DNA of 7,357 nt from Gammaproteobacteria bacterium (lineage in GTDB: Bacteria; Pseudomonadota; Gammaproteobacteria; UBA9214). A program made the position numbers and the translations under genes. The DNA is taken from assembly GCA_029859555.1 (NCBI GenBank), contig JAOUCV010000099.1, positions 1 to 7,357 of the forward strand, written 5' to 3'. The notes beneath the pieces were generated by a model. The model ran no database searches, was not told the origin of the DNA, and saw only the letters and a program-made list of their open reading frames with translations. Shown here in pieces: positions 1-5,791 of the stretch (positions are counted from its first letter, which is position 1; each line of letters opens with the position of its first letter).

Positions 1-1
1 T

Positions 2-163
2 GCACTGGCGGACGTACTGGCATTATTTCCCCGTGCTGACCGGCAGCACCTGCGTAAACTCGTCCGGCAGTCTCGCAAGGAGCATGAAACCAAACAGCCA
101 CCGCGCGCTTCGCGCCTGTTATTCCGCGCCCTGCGCGAACTGCAGGAACAGCCGGAATACTAG
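2..163 (+). CDS. yjgA: Ribosome biogenesis factor YjgA/DarP (DUF615), C-terminal part
   Basis: Only the last 53 codons are present; the gene begins before the window and ends with TAG at 161-163. The frame starting at base 2 reads an arginine- and lysine-rich tail containing FPRADRQHLRKLVRQ and PPRASRLLFRALREL. This matches the conserved end of the YjgA/DarP family: an 'aDRQ.LRqLvR' helix, then 'KpPkaSR.lFr.LREL'. In E. coli this protein associates with late 50S ribosomal subunit precursors and promotes their maturation; it is cytoplasmic and binds RNA. The two conserved blocks and their spacing up to the stop are what I see; the function is taken from the family. No terminator hairpin is evident directly after the stop. 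The usual family length is about 170-190 residues, so roughly the last third is shown. Confidence 0.87.
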   Translation, partial: ALADVLALFPRADRQHLRKLVRQSRKEHETKQPPRASRLLFRALRELQEQPEY

Positions 164-171
164 CAACTATA

Positions 172-372
172 ATCACAACGCCGGCTGATCATGACAATAT
201 CCGCAACAGTGATTATCCAGTCAGCATTAACCAGGAGGAAAATGGCCGCCTGCTGGAGATTGCAGAAGCCCCTTCAAATTCACCAAGCACCTCTCTGCTG
301 CTGCCACTTCAGATCCATGACAGCCTGGTACCAAAGGACAATATGCCGGCTCATCGTCCCGTCTTATTATGA
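172..372 (+). other. Open frame without a usable start codon; possible remnant or small unrecognised gene
   Basis: Downstream of yjgA, the frame of codon 190-192 is open from 88 to the TGA at 370-372. From about base 190 it has a protein-like composition, including INQEENGRLLEIAEAP and LLLPLQIHDSLVPKDNMPA. No ATG, GTG or TTG lies in this frame before the late ATG of 'NMPA', so translation would need a rare start (ATA, ATC or ACG around 169-180) or a nearby frameshift. A second TGA in the same frame follows at 376-378, and the same frame then continues into the small ORF at 412-576. A competing frame has ATG at 242 behind AGGAGG (233-238). That spacing is only 3 nt, and the product is cysteine- and tryptophan-rich and looks like a shadow. 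I do not recognise either product. It could be a decayed gene or non-coding. Confidence 0.2.
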
Positions 373-411
373 GAATGACAAGGAAGTCCATTGAAACCGC
401 GAGGTCGCTTC

Positions 412-576
412 ATGCTAAACAGAAGATCCAGGTCTGCCAACCGTCGAAAATCCTTCGATAATGCCTTTTCCCGACCAGATGAGCTGACCGAACCCACCTC
501 ACCCGAGCGCCGCCTTGAAAAACAGGACCGGCGTGTAGACAGTATTCAGGCCGCTTTCGTCAATATGCAGAAATAA
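412..576 (+). CDS. Small basic hypothetical protein, 54 aa
   Basis: This short ORF begins with ATG at 412, preceded by GAGG at 401-404 with a 7-nt spacer, and ends with TAA at 574-576. An in-frame TTG at 391 behind AAGGA (380-384) is an alternative start giving 61 residues. The product is very basic, with ten arginines in 54 residues. It has an N-terminal RRSRSANRRKSF cluster, a central acidic/Thr/Pro stretch (DELTEPTSPE) and a second basic block (ERRLEKQDRR). It has no signal peptide and no membrane segment. The composition is that of a nucleic-acid- or ribosome-associated small protein, which is inference only; I do not recognise a family. It lies downstream of yjgA on the same strand and converges on the cyclase gene, with a weak hairpin just after its stop. 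It may equally be a chance ORF. Confidence 0.38.
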   Translation: MLNRRSRSANRRKSFDNAFSRPDELTEPTSPERRLEKQDRRVDSIQAAFVNMQK

Positions 577-587
577 TTGCAGCGTGC

Positions 588-608
588 CAGACCTTGCCCG
601 GTCTGTTT
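588..608 (+). terminator. Weak rho-independent terminator-like hairpin
   Basis: A 6-bp perfect stem (CAGACC 588-593 with GGTCTG 600-605) closes a 6-nt loop and is followed by TTT. It lies 12 nt after the stop of the small + strand ORF, between that ORF and the end of the convergent cyclase gene (stop at 637-639). The T run is only three bases, so termination may be inefficient. On the - strand the hairpin has no T run. Position supports the call more than strength does. Confidence 0.33.
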
Positions 609-636
609 CAAAACCAGGTTCCTGTGATAACAGAAA

Positions 637-2241
637 TCAGTGCGCAGGCTGCAGCAAGGTAAACAACTCCTGCGGTACGCTGACACCGCGCAGGGTATGC
701 ACACCCAGCGACACCAGCTTGCCGGGAAAATGCCTGGCGAATTCGTCTGAAAAAAGAATCGTCTGACCCAGTGGCTTGCACATACTTTCGATGCGCGAAG
801 CCTCGTTCACGGCCGAGCCGATCACGGTAAAATCCAGTCGCCCCGAGGTGCCGATATTGCCGTACATCAGGTTGCCGATGTGCATACCCACCCCGAAACC
901 AATGACCTTTGCAGCACATGCGCTACGCTGCTGGTTAATAGCCGCGATACGCCGCTGCGCATCCTGTGCAGCCTCGATTGCATGGCCGGCCGCCTCCGGA
1001 CTATGCGGGTCTTCTATCGGAAAAATTGCCAGCACGGCATCGCCAATAAACTTCAGCACTTCGCCGCCATGATCCAGCACCGCACCCGCCATGCAGTCGA
1101 AAAACTGGTTGAGCATCTCCAGGTATTCGTCACGCGGCAGTAACTCGGAAAGCGCAGTGGAATCACGCAGGTCACAAAACCAGATGACGGCATGAATATC
1201 TTCGCCATCGCCACGCTTGATAGAACCTTCCAGCACCCGTTGACCGGTATGCTTGCCGAGATAGGTATCCAGCAGGGTGATGGCAGTGCGCCGCAGCGCA
1301 TGCACTTCAAAAAGGCGACTCAATACCGGCAGGATCTCGTACAACTGGCCCAGCTCAGCAGTGGAAAAACCACCCGTGCGGTCCGAAACCAGGGTGATGA
1401 TATTTATCTGGCCGTCCGAAAATAACAACGGCATGGCGACATAATCAGTCGCGCCTTTCGCCTGCAGGTCTTTCAGAACCGGAAAGTCGAAATCCTGCCC
1501 ATCACCTTCAAGGGAACGCCGTACCCCGCCGGCACCATCCATGATGGGCGCATACGGACTTTCCTTGTGCTCTCTTGTCTCCAGCACATCATGTGCCGCA
1601 GTAAACGTCTCGATCTCTCCGCTAACACGCCACCAGGTATAACCGGTAGCAAACAACTGCGGGTGCAGTGTGCGAATCAACAGCTGCAAACGCCACACAG
1701 CTACACCGGCTGAAAACAGGCATTCACCCAGTTGCCGTACCAGCTCGCGCGCAGAAGGCGCGTTCCAGGCGTCACTCAGCAACCAGTCGGAAAACACGTT
1801 CAGTTTCGAAGGCGTTGTGTCCTGTAACTGCTCCAGCACCTGCTGTTCATCTTCATACCAGGCTTCCATGGCACTCCAGCTGAAAGCAAGATAGCCACAA
1901 ATATCCTGTGCCTCCTGCAGTGGATTTTCATAGGCCCACGCCACGTTCTCTGCCAGCGTATCACCGGAACGGATAGTCCAGTACGAGGCGTTGCCCTTGA
2001 ACGGACAGTGGGTACGGTGTTCAGTGCGCTGCAGATAGTCCATGCGCACATCTTTTTGCGGAAAATAATAGACTGGCGGCAGGCGGGTCTCGTTCAGCTC
2101 CAGGGCATCTGTACTATCGGCGACGGTGATGCCGGCAAACACCACCCGTACACGTTTGTCAGCCGGCTTGACGACAACCCGGTAGGCTGCAGCGGTACTG
2201 TTTTTTGATGTAATCACGGAATTTTCAACCGGGCCGTTCAT
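637..2241 (-). CDS. DUF427 - class III adenylate cyclase fusion protein (534 aa)
   Basis: Predicted to make cAMP from ATP. Residues about 25-125 form a DUF427 (NTP_transf_9) domain with the typical YYFPQKDVRMDYL, THCPFKGNASYW and a closing FSW. Residues about 150-325 match the regulatory region common in proteobacterial adenylate cyclases (ELVRQLGECLFSAGVAVWR, IRTLHPQLF). Residues about 345-530 are the class III catalytic domain. Its key residues are all present: metal-binding Asp357 (FCDLRDST) and Asp401 (LKFIGDAVLAIF), adenine-selecting Lys397 and Thr472 (FTVIGSAVN), and transition-state Asn479 and Arg483 (VNEASRIES). The Lys/Thr pair places it in subclass IIIb. It has no transmembrane segment or signal peptide, so it is probably cytosolic. 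The ATG at 2241 gives a complete DUF427 domain but has no clear Shine-Dalgarno. It starts 51 bp after the monooxygenase gene and is the last gene of the cluster. Activity is inferred from the residues. What the DUF427 part senses is unknown. Confidence 0.95.
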   Translation of the reverse strand: MNGPVENSVITSKNSTAAAYRVVVKPADKRVRVVFAGITVADSTDALELNETRLPPVYYFPQKDVRMDYLQRTEHRTHCPFKGNASYWTIRSGDTLAENVAWAYENPLQEAQDICGYLAFSWSAMEAWYEDEQQVLEQLQDTTPSKLNVFSDWLLSDAWNAPSARELVRQLGECLFSAGVAVWRLQLLIRTLHPQLFATGYTWWRVSGEIETFTAAHDVLETREHKESPYAPIMDGAGGVRRSLEGDGQDFDFPVLKDLQAKGATDYVAMPLLFSDGQINIITLVSDRTGGFSTAELGQLYEILPVLSRLFEVHALRRTAITLLDTYLGKHTGQRVLEGSIKRGDGEDIHAVIWFCDLRDSTALSELLPRDEYLEMLNQFFDCMAGAVLDHGGEVLKFIGDAVLAIFPIEDPHSPEAAGHAIEAAQDAQRRIAAINQQRSACAAKVIGFGVGMHIGNLMYGNIGTSGRLDFTVIGSAVNEASRIESMCKPLGQTILFSDEFARHFPGKLVSLGVHTLRGVSVPQELFTLLQPAH

Positions 2242-2292
2242 TCAGGAAGTACAGCTGTCTGCCCGCAGTACATACACATGCAACAAACACCA

Positions 2293-3276
2293 CTATTGTG
2301 CATTCTTCAGGGCCTGCGCGTACTCTGCCACAATGTCGGCCGCCGGGCTGATCCTGTTGATGCCCGCGACGCTCTTGCCTGCCTGGAATATATCCTTGTA
2401 CTGCATACCCCTCAGGGACGCGCGCTTCAGCTTCCAGATGGATTGCAGTGAATAAAACGTACGCATCCAGTGCTTGGTCTTGCGGCCGCGCAACATCCAC
2501 TTTGCAAACCCGCCGGCACGGGTGCCGACACTTTCGATATAGGGCGTATTGATCACCGACACCGGCACACCGGATATCTTCTCGGACAATACGATGTCCT
2601 GTTCACCGGCAGCCACGATGGCCTGCTTGTAATCGGGATGTGCCTTGCACTCGGTGGTTGCGATGAAACGGGTGCCCAGCTGTGCGCCGGTGTAGCCCAT
2701 TTCGAGCACTGCGGTAAATTCGGCAGCGTTACCAATACCGCCGGCGCACACCAGTGGCTTGCCAAGCGCACCAACTTCCTCCAGCAGTGCCTGTGGCGAG
2801 AGTGTGCCCGCATGGCCACCGGCGCGGTTATTCACGCAAATAAATCCGTCCACACCGCAATCCAGCGCTTTTTCGGCCCAGTGTCGACTGGTGACATCGT
2901 GGTACACCGTCACCCCGGCCGGCTTTGCCTGCTCAACGACCCAGTCCGGCTTGCCGAGCGCCGTCACCAGGAACGGCACCTGTTCTTCCAGTGAAATATC
3001 GAGCCACTGATGTACCCGCTCAAGGTATTTTTTCGAACTGCCCTCAATAATGAGGTTAACGCCGATCGGCTTGTCGGTCAGTGAACGGATATAGCGCAAC
3101 CCTTCCCTGAATTCATAACCATGCACATAGGACAGGCTTAGCGGCTGTACGATGCCGATACCCCCCGCTTCCGAGACCGCCGCCACCAGTTCCGGATTGG
3201 AGCACGGGTACATGGCGCCGCAGATCAACGGTACTTCAATACCGAGTGCTGCACACAGGCCCGACTGCGACGGCAT
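2293..3276 (-). CDS. Nitronate monooxygenase / 2-nitropropane dioxygenase-like FMN protein (327 aa)
   Basis: A TIM-barrel flavoprotein of the NMO family, whose members oxidise alkyl nitronates with O2 using FMN. Visible marks are the N-terminal GAMYPCSNPELVAAVSEAGG (20-39), GVNLI (72-76), VNNRAGGHAG (148-157) carrying the family's catalytic His (His155), the phosphate-binding VCAGGIG (176-182), and GAQLGTRFIATTE (197-209). The family motif is usually E-A-G-G-H-x-G; here N-R-A-G-G-H-A-G stands in its place, so the substrate may differ from classical nitronates. I chose ATG 3276, which overlaps the stop of the upstream hotdog gene (TGATG) and suggests translational coupling. A GGAG lies 11 nt upstream. 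An in-frame ATG at 3306 would add 10 residues but overlap the upstream gene by 31 nt. About 330 residues is normal for the family. It acts in the cytoplasm; the true substrate cannot be read from sequence. Confidence 0.9.
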   Translation of the reverse strand: MPSQSGLCAALGIEVPLICGAMYPCSNPELVAAVSEAGGIGIVQPLSLSYVHGYEFREGLRYIRSLTDKPIGVNLIIEGSSKKYLERVHQWLDISLEEQVPFLVTALGKPDWVVEQAKPAGVTVYHDVTSRHWAEKALDCGVDGFICVNNRAGGHAGTLSPQALLEEVGALGKPLVCAGGIGNAAEFTAVLEMGYTGAQLGTRFIATTECKAHPDYKQAIVAAGEQDIVLSEKISGVPVSVINTPYIESVGTRAGGFAKWMLRGRKTKHWMRTFYSLQSIWKLKRASLRGMQYKDIFQAGKSVAGINRISPAADIVAEYAQALKNAQ

Positions 3277-3755
3277 CAGGAGTTTTTCTCCGGTCCGATC
3301 AACCATTGTGCCCTGGCCACCGTGACAATATCGCCATCGGTATTGCGGATTTCACACAGCACGCTGACTTCACTTTCACTGTTGCTTGCAGGTACTTCAC
3401 AGCGACACTCGGCGAGCAGTTCACCACGCGCCTTTTTCAGGTATTCGATATTAAAACCCGCGAGTATGCCGCGCGCATTGTCCGGCAGACTGTTCATCAG
3501 TGCCAGCCCGCTGGCCATCTCCCCGAGATTCGCCAGCGCCATGGCATGTACCGAGCGCAGGTGATTGCGCACCTTGCGCCGGTCGGACAGGCGTACCACG
3601 CTGTGACCGGGTTCCAGCACTTCGATACAGGCCCCCAGGGTGCCGGTGTAGGGAACAAAGCGGCCCAGCAGCCAGCTGAACAGCCACTTGCCAGCTGGCA
3701 AGCGTTGCAGCTGCTGCCAGTGTTTGCGTAACTGCGGGCCAATGGAGCGGCTCAT
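3276..3755 (-). CDS. DUF4442 hotdog-fold protein, probable thioesterase-like (159 aa)
   Basis: A single-domain hotdog-fold protein of the DUF4442 / PaaI-like group; relatives are usually called acyl-CoA thioesterases or are uncharacterised. Residues 31-48 (GRFVPYTGTLGACIEVLE) form the family's opening strand region. Residues 61-83 (KVRNHLRSVHAMALANLGE, then MASG) are the long central hotdog helix with its Asn-His and Gly-Glu positions, where the active-site Asn/Glu normally sits. The remainder is beta strand. It has no signal peptide. Start ATG at 3753-3755 has an AGG about 9-10 nt upstream. The start lies 27 bp after the gltA stop, and the TGA overlaps the start of the monooxygenase gene, so it looks co-transcribed and coupled. 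An acyl-CoA substrate would fit beside citrate synthase, but that is inference; thioesterase activity is not proven for most of this family. Confidence 0.87.
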   Translation of the reverse strand: MSRSIGPQLRKHWQQLQRLPAGKWLFSWLLGRFVPYTGTLGACIEVLEPGHSVVRLSDRRKVRNHLRSVHAMALANLGEMASGLALMNSLPDNARGILAGFNIEYLKKARGELLAECRCEVPASNSESEVSVLCEIRNTDGDIVTVARAQWLIGPEKNS

Positions 3756-3782
3756 TGATCAGCTACCTGGCTGTTGCCGGGT

Positions 3783-5069
3783 TTAGTCCTCAAGCAGCGA
3801 AACATATTTTGTTTCCGGGTTACCCGTATAGATCTGCCGCGGACGTGCAATTCGCGAAGTTACGGATTCATTCTGTTCGGCCCAGTGGGCGATCCAGCCG
3901 GGCAAGCGACCAATGGCAAAAATCACTGTAAACATATTCACCGGTATACCAATGGCACGCAGGATGATGCCACTGTAGAAATCCACATTCGGATACAGAT
4001 TGCGTTCCACAAAGTAGCTGTCACTCAGCGCAATCTCTTCCAGTTTTCGTGCGATATTCAACAACGGATCATTGGTTTGCTGGTGCTTGAACAGGCGTTC
4101 GGCCATGCGCTGCAAGACGACGGCGCGCGGATCAAAATTCTTGTAGACACGGTGACCAAACCCCATCAGGAGTTCACCGCTCGTCTTGTCCTTGGCACGC
4201 CTCACATATTCCTCCGGCGTCATCTTTCCCTTGTGAATATGCTCCAGCATTTTCAGTACCTGTACATTGGCACCGCCATGCAAGGGCCCCCAGAGCGCGC
4301 CGACTCCGGCCGCGCAGGAGGTAAACAGGTTCGCCTGGCTGGAGCCCACCATGCGCACGGTGGAGGTACTGCAGTTCTGCTCATGGTCCGCGTGCAAAAT
4401 CAGCAACAGGTTCAAGGCGTCGCGCGTATCCGTGTCGCAGATGTATTCCTTGTAGGGCTGCGAAAACATCATGTGTAAAAAATTTGGCACATAGCGCAGT
4501 CTCGGGTCCGGATAAATCAGCGGCTTGCCACGTGAACGGCGAAAGGAATAGGCCGCGATCGTCCTGATCTTGCTGATCAGGCGGGCCGCAACGCCCTCCA
4601 GCTGGGTAAGGTCATCGACCTCCTGGAATTCCGGGTGAAAACAGGACAGCGCATTAATCATCGCCGACAGCGTCGCCATCGGTGGCGAGGACCGCGGAAA
4701 ACCCTCAAAACTGTGCCTCATCGACTCGTCGATATTGGCGGTGTGCGTGAGTAGCTCACTGAAACGCGAATATTCTTCCGGGGTCGGCAATTGTCCAAAT
4801 ATCAGCAGCCAGGCGACCTCGATAAAGTTGGGATTTTCTTCAAATTGCTCCAGGGGTATGCCGCGATAGCGCAAAATGCCCTTTTCTCCATCGATAAAGG
4901 TGATGGCGCTTTCACAACTGCCGGTATTCCCGAAGCCGGGATCCAGGCTAATCAGCCCGGTTTGCGCGCGTAACTTGCTGATATCAATCGCGCGCTCCCC
5001 TTCCGTGCCCCGTACAACCGGCAAGGTATACGCCTTGCCATCAAGCGTCAGCGTTACTGTATCTGTCAT
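3783..5069 (-). CDS. gltA: Citrate synthase (428 aa)
   Basis: Condenses acetyl-CoA with oxaloacetate to citrate, the first step of the TCA cycle, in the cytoplasm. Length and architecture match the Gram-negative type II (hexameric) enzyme; E. coli GltA has 427 residues. The catalytic set is intact: His264 in GPLHGGAN, His306 in GFGHRVYKNFDPR, and Asp363 in NVDFYSG. HADHEQN (226-232), Arg315, Arg388 and the C-terminal IARPRQIYTG (407-416) are also present. The N-terminal beta domain (1-60, ending GFGNTGSCESAITFIDG) is normal. Start ATG has an excellent AGGAG seven nt upstream. Two oddities: the usual RxxHPM motif reads FPRSSPPM (124-131), and several positions of the E. coli NADH site differ. 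It is first in a four-gene - strand cluster and divergent from fusA across about 720 bp. Confidence 0.97.
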   Translation of the reverse strand: MTDTVTLTLDGKAYTLPVVRGTEGERAIDISKLRAQTGLISLDPGFGNTGSCESAITFIDGEKGILRYRGIPLEQFEENPNFIEVAWLLIFGQLPTPEEYSRFSELLTHTANIDESMRHSFEGFPRSSPPMATLSAMINALSCFHPEFQEVDDLTQLEGVAARLISKIRTIAAYSFRRSRGKPLIYPDPRLRYVPNFLHMMFSQPYKEYICDTDTRDALNLLLILHADHEQNCSTSTVRMVGSSQANLFTSCAAGVGALWGPLHGGANVQVLKMLEHIHKGKMTPEEYVRRAKDKTSGELLMGFGHRVYKNFDPRAVVLQRMAERLFKHQQTNDPLLNIARKLEEIALSDSYFVERNLYPNVDFYSGIILRAIGIPVNMFTVIFAIGRLPGWIAHWAEQNESVTSRIARPRQIYTGNPETKYVSLLED

Positions 5070-5076
5070 TCCTGTT

Positions 5077-5081
5077 CTCCT
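5077..5081 (-). promoter_or_regulatory. Strong ribosome binding site for gltA
   Basis: The plus-strand CTCCT here reads AGGAG on the coding strand, with 7 nt to the ATG at 5069. It is the strongest Shine-Dalgarno in the window and fixes the gltA start. Confidence 0.85.
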
Positions 5082-5114
5082 GATACGCGCCGGCTGAGCA
5101 AGTCCAGCAGGCCG

Positions 5115-5627
5115 TCAATTCATGTTTGTGAGCTATAAAATGCGCTACAACAGCCCTAGCCCGAAGCAATCAGAGCCAATCAATTCATTAAAGCGCCTTA
5201 TCAGCGACAACAATTTTACCAGCCGGCAGGTACTGCTTGCGGAGTTGCTCCGGTGCAAAGACAAAATCCCGCTGTTAGCGGGTAGCAACTGCTTATATTA
5301 AAGTATTTGCTTCATTCGTGGCAGAAATATCTATTGTAGCGACGGCTTAAAACCAGGGGTATCAACACAGGAAGGCTCAGCGCCGGGCAGAGAACTCTCC
5401 GCAGGGTAAAGCCCGCCCATTTGCCACTGCCAGCTAATAGGGCTTCGACTGCCACCAGGACTGCAGCGATTCGACTGGTAATATCATGCTTCCGCAAATT
5501 ATACACCAGCCGGAAAATCTGGCTAAAAGCCGCAGTTTTCAACGCTCACCCGCCATCAGAACCGGCCTGCCTGCCGGCCGTACAAGCCAGCAATGGCCGC
5601 CCGCATCATCCGGGGCACTCAATTCAT
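5115..5627. repeat. Three copies of the 9-mer TCAATTCAT
   Basis: The same 9-mer occurs on the + strand at 5115-5123, 5180-5188 and 5619-5627, all within the gltA/fusA intergenic region. The third copy overlaps the start of the candidate fusA -35, and the first lies about 45 bp upstream of the gltA start. They could be regulator half-sites or chance matches in an AT-richer spacer. Confidence 0.25.
5263..5282 (-). terminator. Hairpin with short T run facing the minus strand
   Basis: Read on the - strand, CCCGCT and AGCGGG form a perfect 6-bp GC-rich stem with a 3-nt loop, followed by ATTTTG. This would stop - strand transcripts arising upstream of gltA, for instance from the doubtful 5542-5312 frame, and so insulate gltA. 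The T run is only four bases, so strength is uncertain. Confidence 0.38.
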
Positions 5628-5654
5628 GGACTTATTGGCTTATTGGTTTATAAT
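5627..5654 (+). promoter_or_regulatory. Candidate sigma-70 promoter for fusA
   Basis: A perfect -10 hexamer TATAAT lies at 5649-5654. A partial -35, TGGACT (5627-5632, four of six matches to TTGACA), sits 16 bp upstream. Transcription would begin near 5661, leaving a leader of about 130 nt before the fusA ATG. The spacer contains a short direct repeat, CTTATTGG-CTTATTGG. Support comes from sequence only. Confidence 0.42.
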
Positions 5655-5720
5655 TCCGCGGCTCCGGCCTCGCGTAAATGCGTGTTATCTGAACAGAATT
5701 CGAGTCGTGTCAGCTGGTAG

Positions 5721-5743
5721 GCGCCCCGGACAGACCGGAGCGT
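5721..5743 (+). other. Stem-loop in the fusA leader
   Basis: CGCCCCGG (5722-5729) can pair with CCGGAGCG (5735-5742) around a 5-nt loop ACAGA, with one C-A mismatch and an outer G-U pair. It lies in the predicted 5' leader about 50 nt upstream of the ATG, with no T run after it. It is therefore not a terminator, and may affect leader folding or stability. I recognise no riboswitch class. Confidence 0.3.
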
Positions 5744-5791
5744 AGTAGAGGCACTCGTCAATTTACAAACCAAATACAGAGTAGTGGCAAA

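Larger units (their letters stand above)
5070..5791. other. Divergent intergenic region between gltA and fusA (about 720 bp)
   Basis: No convincing gene is seen on either strand. On the fusA side are a candidate sigma-70 promoter (5627-5654) and a leader hairpin (5721-5743). On the gltA side no good -35/-10 pair was found; the best AT-rich spot is a TTTTATAGC on the - strand near 5134-5142, without a proper -35. A GC-rich hairpin with a short T run faces the - strand (5263-5282). A TTG-started 76-codon frame at 5542-5312 (- strand) is the only open frame of note. It has a weak GGTGAG upstream, a hydrophobic C-terminal half and no recognisable family. I saw no tRNA-like cloverleaf. Confidence 0.6.

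Noticed and set aside
191..394. 67-codon + strand frame, also readable from ATG 242 behind AGGAGG
   Set aside because: The Shine-Dalgarno spacing is only 3 nt for ATG 242 and absent for ATG 191. The product is rich in Cys and Trp and looks like an out-of-frame reading of the neighbouring frame.
584..919. Short frames on both strands at the 3' end of the cyclase gene
   Set aside because: They overlap the conserved catalytic domain in other frames and have unnatural composition.
2470..2994. 174-codon + strand frame opposite the NMO-like gene
   Set aside because: The - strand frame carries clear NMO motifs; this is an antisense shadow rich in His, Cys and Gly.
3246..3731. 161-codon + strand frame opposite the hotdog gene
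   Set aside because: It is a shadow of the DUF4442 coding frame and has no independent support.
3774..4478. 234-codon + strand frame opposite gltA
   Set aside because: It is antisense to a fully conserved citrate synthase and has no ribosome binding site or recognisable domain.
5070..5791. Possible tRNA, CRISPR repeats or insertion sequence ends in the large spacer
   Set aside because: No cloverleaf arms, no regularly spaced repeats and no terminal inverted repeats with target duplication were seen.
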